This document shows, piece by piece, positions 62,323 through 64,000 of a DNA stretch of 64,000 nucleotides; positions within the stretch are counted from its first letter, which is position 1, and each line of letters starts with the position of its first letter. Origin of the DNA: Steroidobacter gossypii (lineage in GTDB: Bacteria; Pseudomonadota; Gammaproteobacteria; Steroidobacterales; Steroidobacteraceae); contig NZ_JAEVLS010000001.1 in the NCBI RefSeq assembly GCF_016801985.1, positions 1,488,001-1,552,000 on the forward strand, written 5' to 3'. Both the position numbers and the translations under genes were made by a program. The notes under the pieces are model-generated. The model was given only the letters and a program-made list of their open reading frames with translations. It had not been told where the DNA came from and made no database searches.

Positions 62323-63942
62323 ATGAGTACACCGAGCGAAGGCGCTGCTGTCGACGTTGTGATCCTGGGCGGCGGGCTGGCAGGGCTGACGCTCGCGATT
62401 CAACTTCGCCGGCAGCTTCCCACCTTGTCGGTACGGATCATCGAGCGCCGCCGGCATCCGGTGCCGCCGGCCGCGCACAAGGTGGGCGAGTCGTCGGTTG
62501 AAATCGGTGCGCATTACTTCGACACCGTACTGGGTCTGAAGGAACATCTGACTGCTCACCAGCTGAAGAAATTCGGCTTCCGCTTTTTCTTTTCCGAAGG
62601 TCGCGAAGACCTGGACCAGGTCACCGAGCTGGGCGCGAGTCGCTATCTGTCCACGCCGAGTTATCAGCTGGATCGCGGCATATTCGAGAACTATCTGGGC
62701 GAGCATGTGCGCGAGCTCGGCGTCGAATTCATCGACGGCGCGGTGGTGCGCAGTTTCGACATGGGTTCACAAACCTCCGCACATTGCGTGCGTTATGAAC
62801 TCGACGGCGTGCAGCATGAAGTGCGTTCGCGCTGGTTGATCGATGCCTCCGGCCGCGCGGGCTTGATCAAGCGCAAGCTGGGCTTGCAGCAGGACAATGC
62901 TCACAACGCCAACGCCGTGTGGTTTCGCATCGGCGCCAGGATCGACGTGGACGAGTGGTCCTCGGATTCGTCCTGGCTCGGGCGCTGCGATCCGCCGTAT
63001 CGCTGGCTATCCACCAATCATCTGTGCGGCGCAGGCTACTGGGCCTGGTTGATTCCGCTCTCGTCGGGCTCGCATTCGGTAGGCATCGTCTGCGACGCCG
63101 TCGCGCATCCGCTGGAGACCATGAACACCTTCGAGAAAGCCCTCGAATGGTTTCGCGTGCATCAACCCCGACTGGCGCGCGAGTTGCAGGATAAACAGCA
63201 CCTGCTGCAGGATTTTTGTTTCCTGCGCAATTTCTCCTACGGCTGCAAGCAGGTGTTCTCTGGCGATCGCTGGGCGTTGACCGGCGAGGCTGGCGTGTTT
63301 CTCGATCCGTTCTACTCGCCGGGCAGCGACTTCATCGGCATCAGCAACACCTACATCACCGATCTGATCGCGCGCGATCTCAAAGGCGAGTTGATCAACG
63401 GGCGCGCGCATGTGTATCAGCAGCTGTATTTCTCGTTTTACGAGAGCACGCTGTCGCTGTACACCGATCAGTACGCGATGTTCGGCGATCCCGAGGTGAT
63501 GCCGGTCAAAGTGATCTGGGACTACACCTACTATTGGGGCGTGCTGTGCCAGTTGTTCTTCCAGGGCCGATTGACGGATATGAACAGCCTGAGCCGGCTC
63601 TCGGACCAGTTGAATCACTCGCGCGACTTGAACCTGGTCATGCAGAAGTTCATGCGCGAGTGGTCGCGGCTCAGCGGCCGTCGCAACGATGCGGTGTTGC
63701 TCGATCAGGCGTCACTGCCGTGGTTCGCCGAGCTGAATCGCGGCCTGCGGGATGAGCTCGACGATGAGGCGTTCCGCGCCCGAATGATCGAGTACACGGC
63801 GCTGCTGGACTCGCTTGCGATGGAGATCATCGAGCGCGCTTGCTCCGAGCATCCGTCGCTCGACAGCAGTGATGTTCGCAAGCTGTTGAGCCCGGAATCT
63901 GGGACGGCGCCGGAGTCGTTGCTGTTTACCCGGGCAGCTTGA
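62323..63942 (+). CDS. FAD-dependent halogenase-like oxidoreductase (539 aa)
   Basis: Dinucleotide motif VVILGGGLAGLTLAIQL is followed by KVGESSVEIGAHYF. WxWxIP is present as W240-A-W-L-I-P245. Lysines K82/K83 (LKKFGFRFFF) sit in the region of the halogenase catalytic Lys. A C-terminal ~180-residue helical domain follows the FAD fold. Homologs are found in xanthomonadin/aryl-polyene loci, where halogenation of the aryl ring or polyene is one proposed role. It is the second such flavoprotein here; the two are only distantly alike. Its 3' end overlaps the partial gene on the opposite strand by 17 bases. Confidence 0.85.
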   Translation: MSTPSEGAAVDVVILGGGLAGLTLAIQLRRQLPTLSVRIIERRRHPVPPAAHKVGESSVEIGAHYFDTVLGLKEHLTAHQLKKFGFRFFFSEGREDLDQVTELGASRYLSTPSYQLDRGIFENYLGEHVRELGVEFIDGAVVRSFDMGSQTSAHCVRYELDGVQHEVRSRWLIDASGRAGLIKRKLGLQQDNAHNANAVWFRIGARIDVDEWSSDSSWLGRCDPPYRWLSTNHLCGAGYWAWLIPLSSGSHSVGIVCDAVAHPLETMNTFEKALEWFRVHQPRLARELQDKQHLLQDFCFLRNFSYGCKQVFSGDRWALTGEAGVFLDPFYSPGSDFIGISNTYITDLIARDLKGELINGRAHVYQQLYFSFYESTLSLYTDQYAMFGDPEVMPVKVIWDYTYYWGVLCQLFFQGRLTDMNSLSRLSDQLNHSRDLNLVMQKFMREWSRLSGRRNDAVLLDQASLPWFAELNRGLRDELDDEAFRARMIEYTALLDSLAMEIIERACSEHPSLDSSDVRKLLSPESGTAPESLLFTRAA

Positions 63943-64000
63943 GCAGCACGGCGGCTCGGCCTTCCGCCACCACTTCATCGCCGTGAGTGACTTTGAAGCT
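63926..64000 (-). CDS. Partial gene at right edge, possible hotdog thioesterase C-terminus
   Basis: On the minus strand the frame from 64000 reads SFKVTHGDEVVAEGRAAVLL followed by KLPG and a TAA stop at 63926-63928. The pattern (charged turn GDE, then VAEGRA beta strand) is typical of the last strands of YbgC/4HBT-type thioesterases. Only 24 residues are visible, so this is tentative. It is convergent with the halogenase-like gene. Confidence 0.4.
   Translation of the reverse strand, partial: SFKVTHGDEVVAEGRAAVLLKLPG

Overview
The window is high-GC, densely coded DNA with every feature of a proteobacterial chromosome: ATGA/GTGA-coupled operons and housekeeping genes of gammaproteobacterial type (dprA-smg-topA, def-fmt-rsmB, ntrY/ntrX, priA-argS, hemB, aroE, hemF). 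A xanthomonadin/aryl-polyene-type pigment locus with a chorismatase, together with a TonB receptor beside an aromatic-degradation locus, suggests a Xanthomonadales/Steroidobacter-like gammaproteobacterium. That placement is inference, not proof. I found no rRNA, tRNA, CRISPR array, transposase or phage gene.

Region 1 (about 1-19,250) is an aromatic catabolic locus. It encodes a TonB-dependent receptor, an MFS permease, a TauD/TfdA-type dioxygenase, the lower meta-pathway enzymes (hydratase, aldolase, acylating acetaldehyde dehydrogenase), an aspartate-dehydrogenase-like protein, and an FCD-type GntR regulator. A flavoprotein hydroxylase, a cupin and a gamma-glutamyltransferase-family protein form an operon. 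The core is a carbazole-dioxygenase-like system: Rieske oxygenase, separate Rieske ferredoxin and reductase, meta-cleavage C-C hydrolase, and a two-subunit LigAB-type extradiol dioxygenase. Five copies of one palindromic motif (about TTGTATGATnATCATACAA) lie upstream of these transcription units and overlap predicted promoters, so the whole set looks like one regulon, probably controlled by the GntR protein. The true substrate is unknown; the oxygenase points to an angular or N-/O-heterocyclic aromatic.

Region 2 (about 19,250-50,450) is ordinary chromosome: oligopeptidase A, gamma-carbonic anhydrase, aroE-hemB, tag, rlmJ, a lipoprotein, a large secreted subtilase, hemF, topA, smg-dprA, a LysM protein, def-fmt-rsmB-DUF4390-ntrY-ntrX, a SPOR protein, argS, priA, and a sigma factor-DUF3619-DUF3106 operon. 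Points of note are an NtrX whose AAA+ domain has lost its key motifs, a terminator hairpin abutting the topA start codon, and a 0.5-kb non-coding element bounded by 33/34-nt inverted repeats.

Region 3 (about 50,400-64,000, continuing past the edge) is a pigment-type fatty-acid/polyketide locus: 4'-phosphopantetheinyl transferase, acyltransferase, two acyl carrier proteins, GT2 glycosyltransferase, thioesterase, FabG-like reductase, two ketosynthases plus a chain-length-factor-like protein, an aryl-acid ligase, a 3-hydroxybenzoate-forming chorismatase and two halogenase-like flavoproteins. Together these fit synthesis of an aryl-polyene ester primed by a chorismate-derived hydroxybenzoate, possibly halogenated like xanthomonadin.
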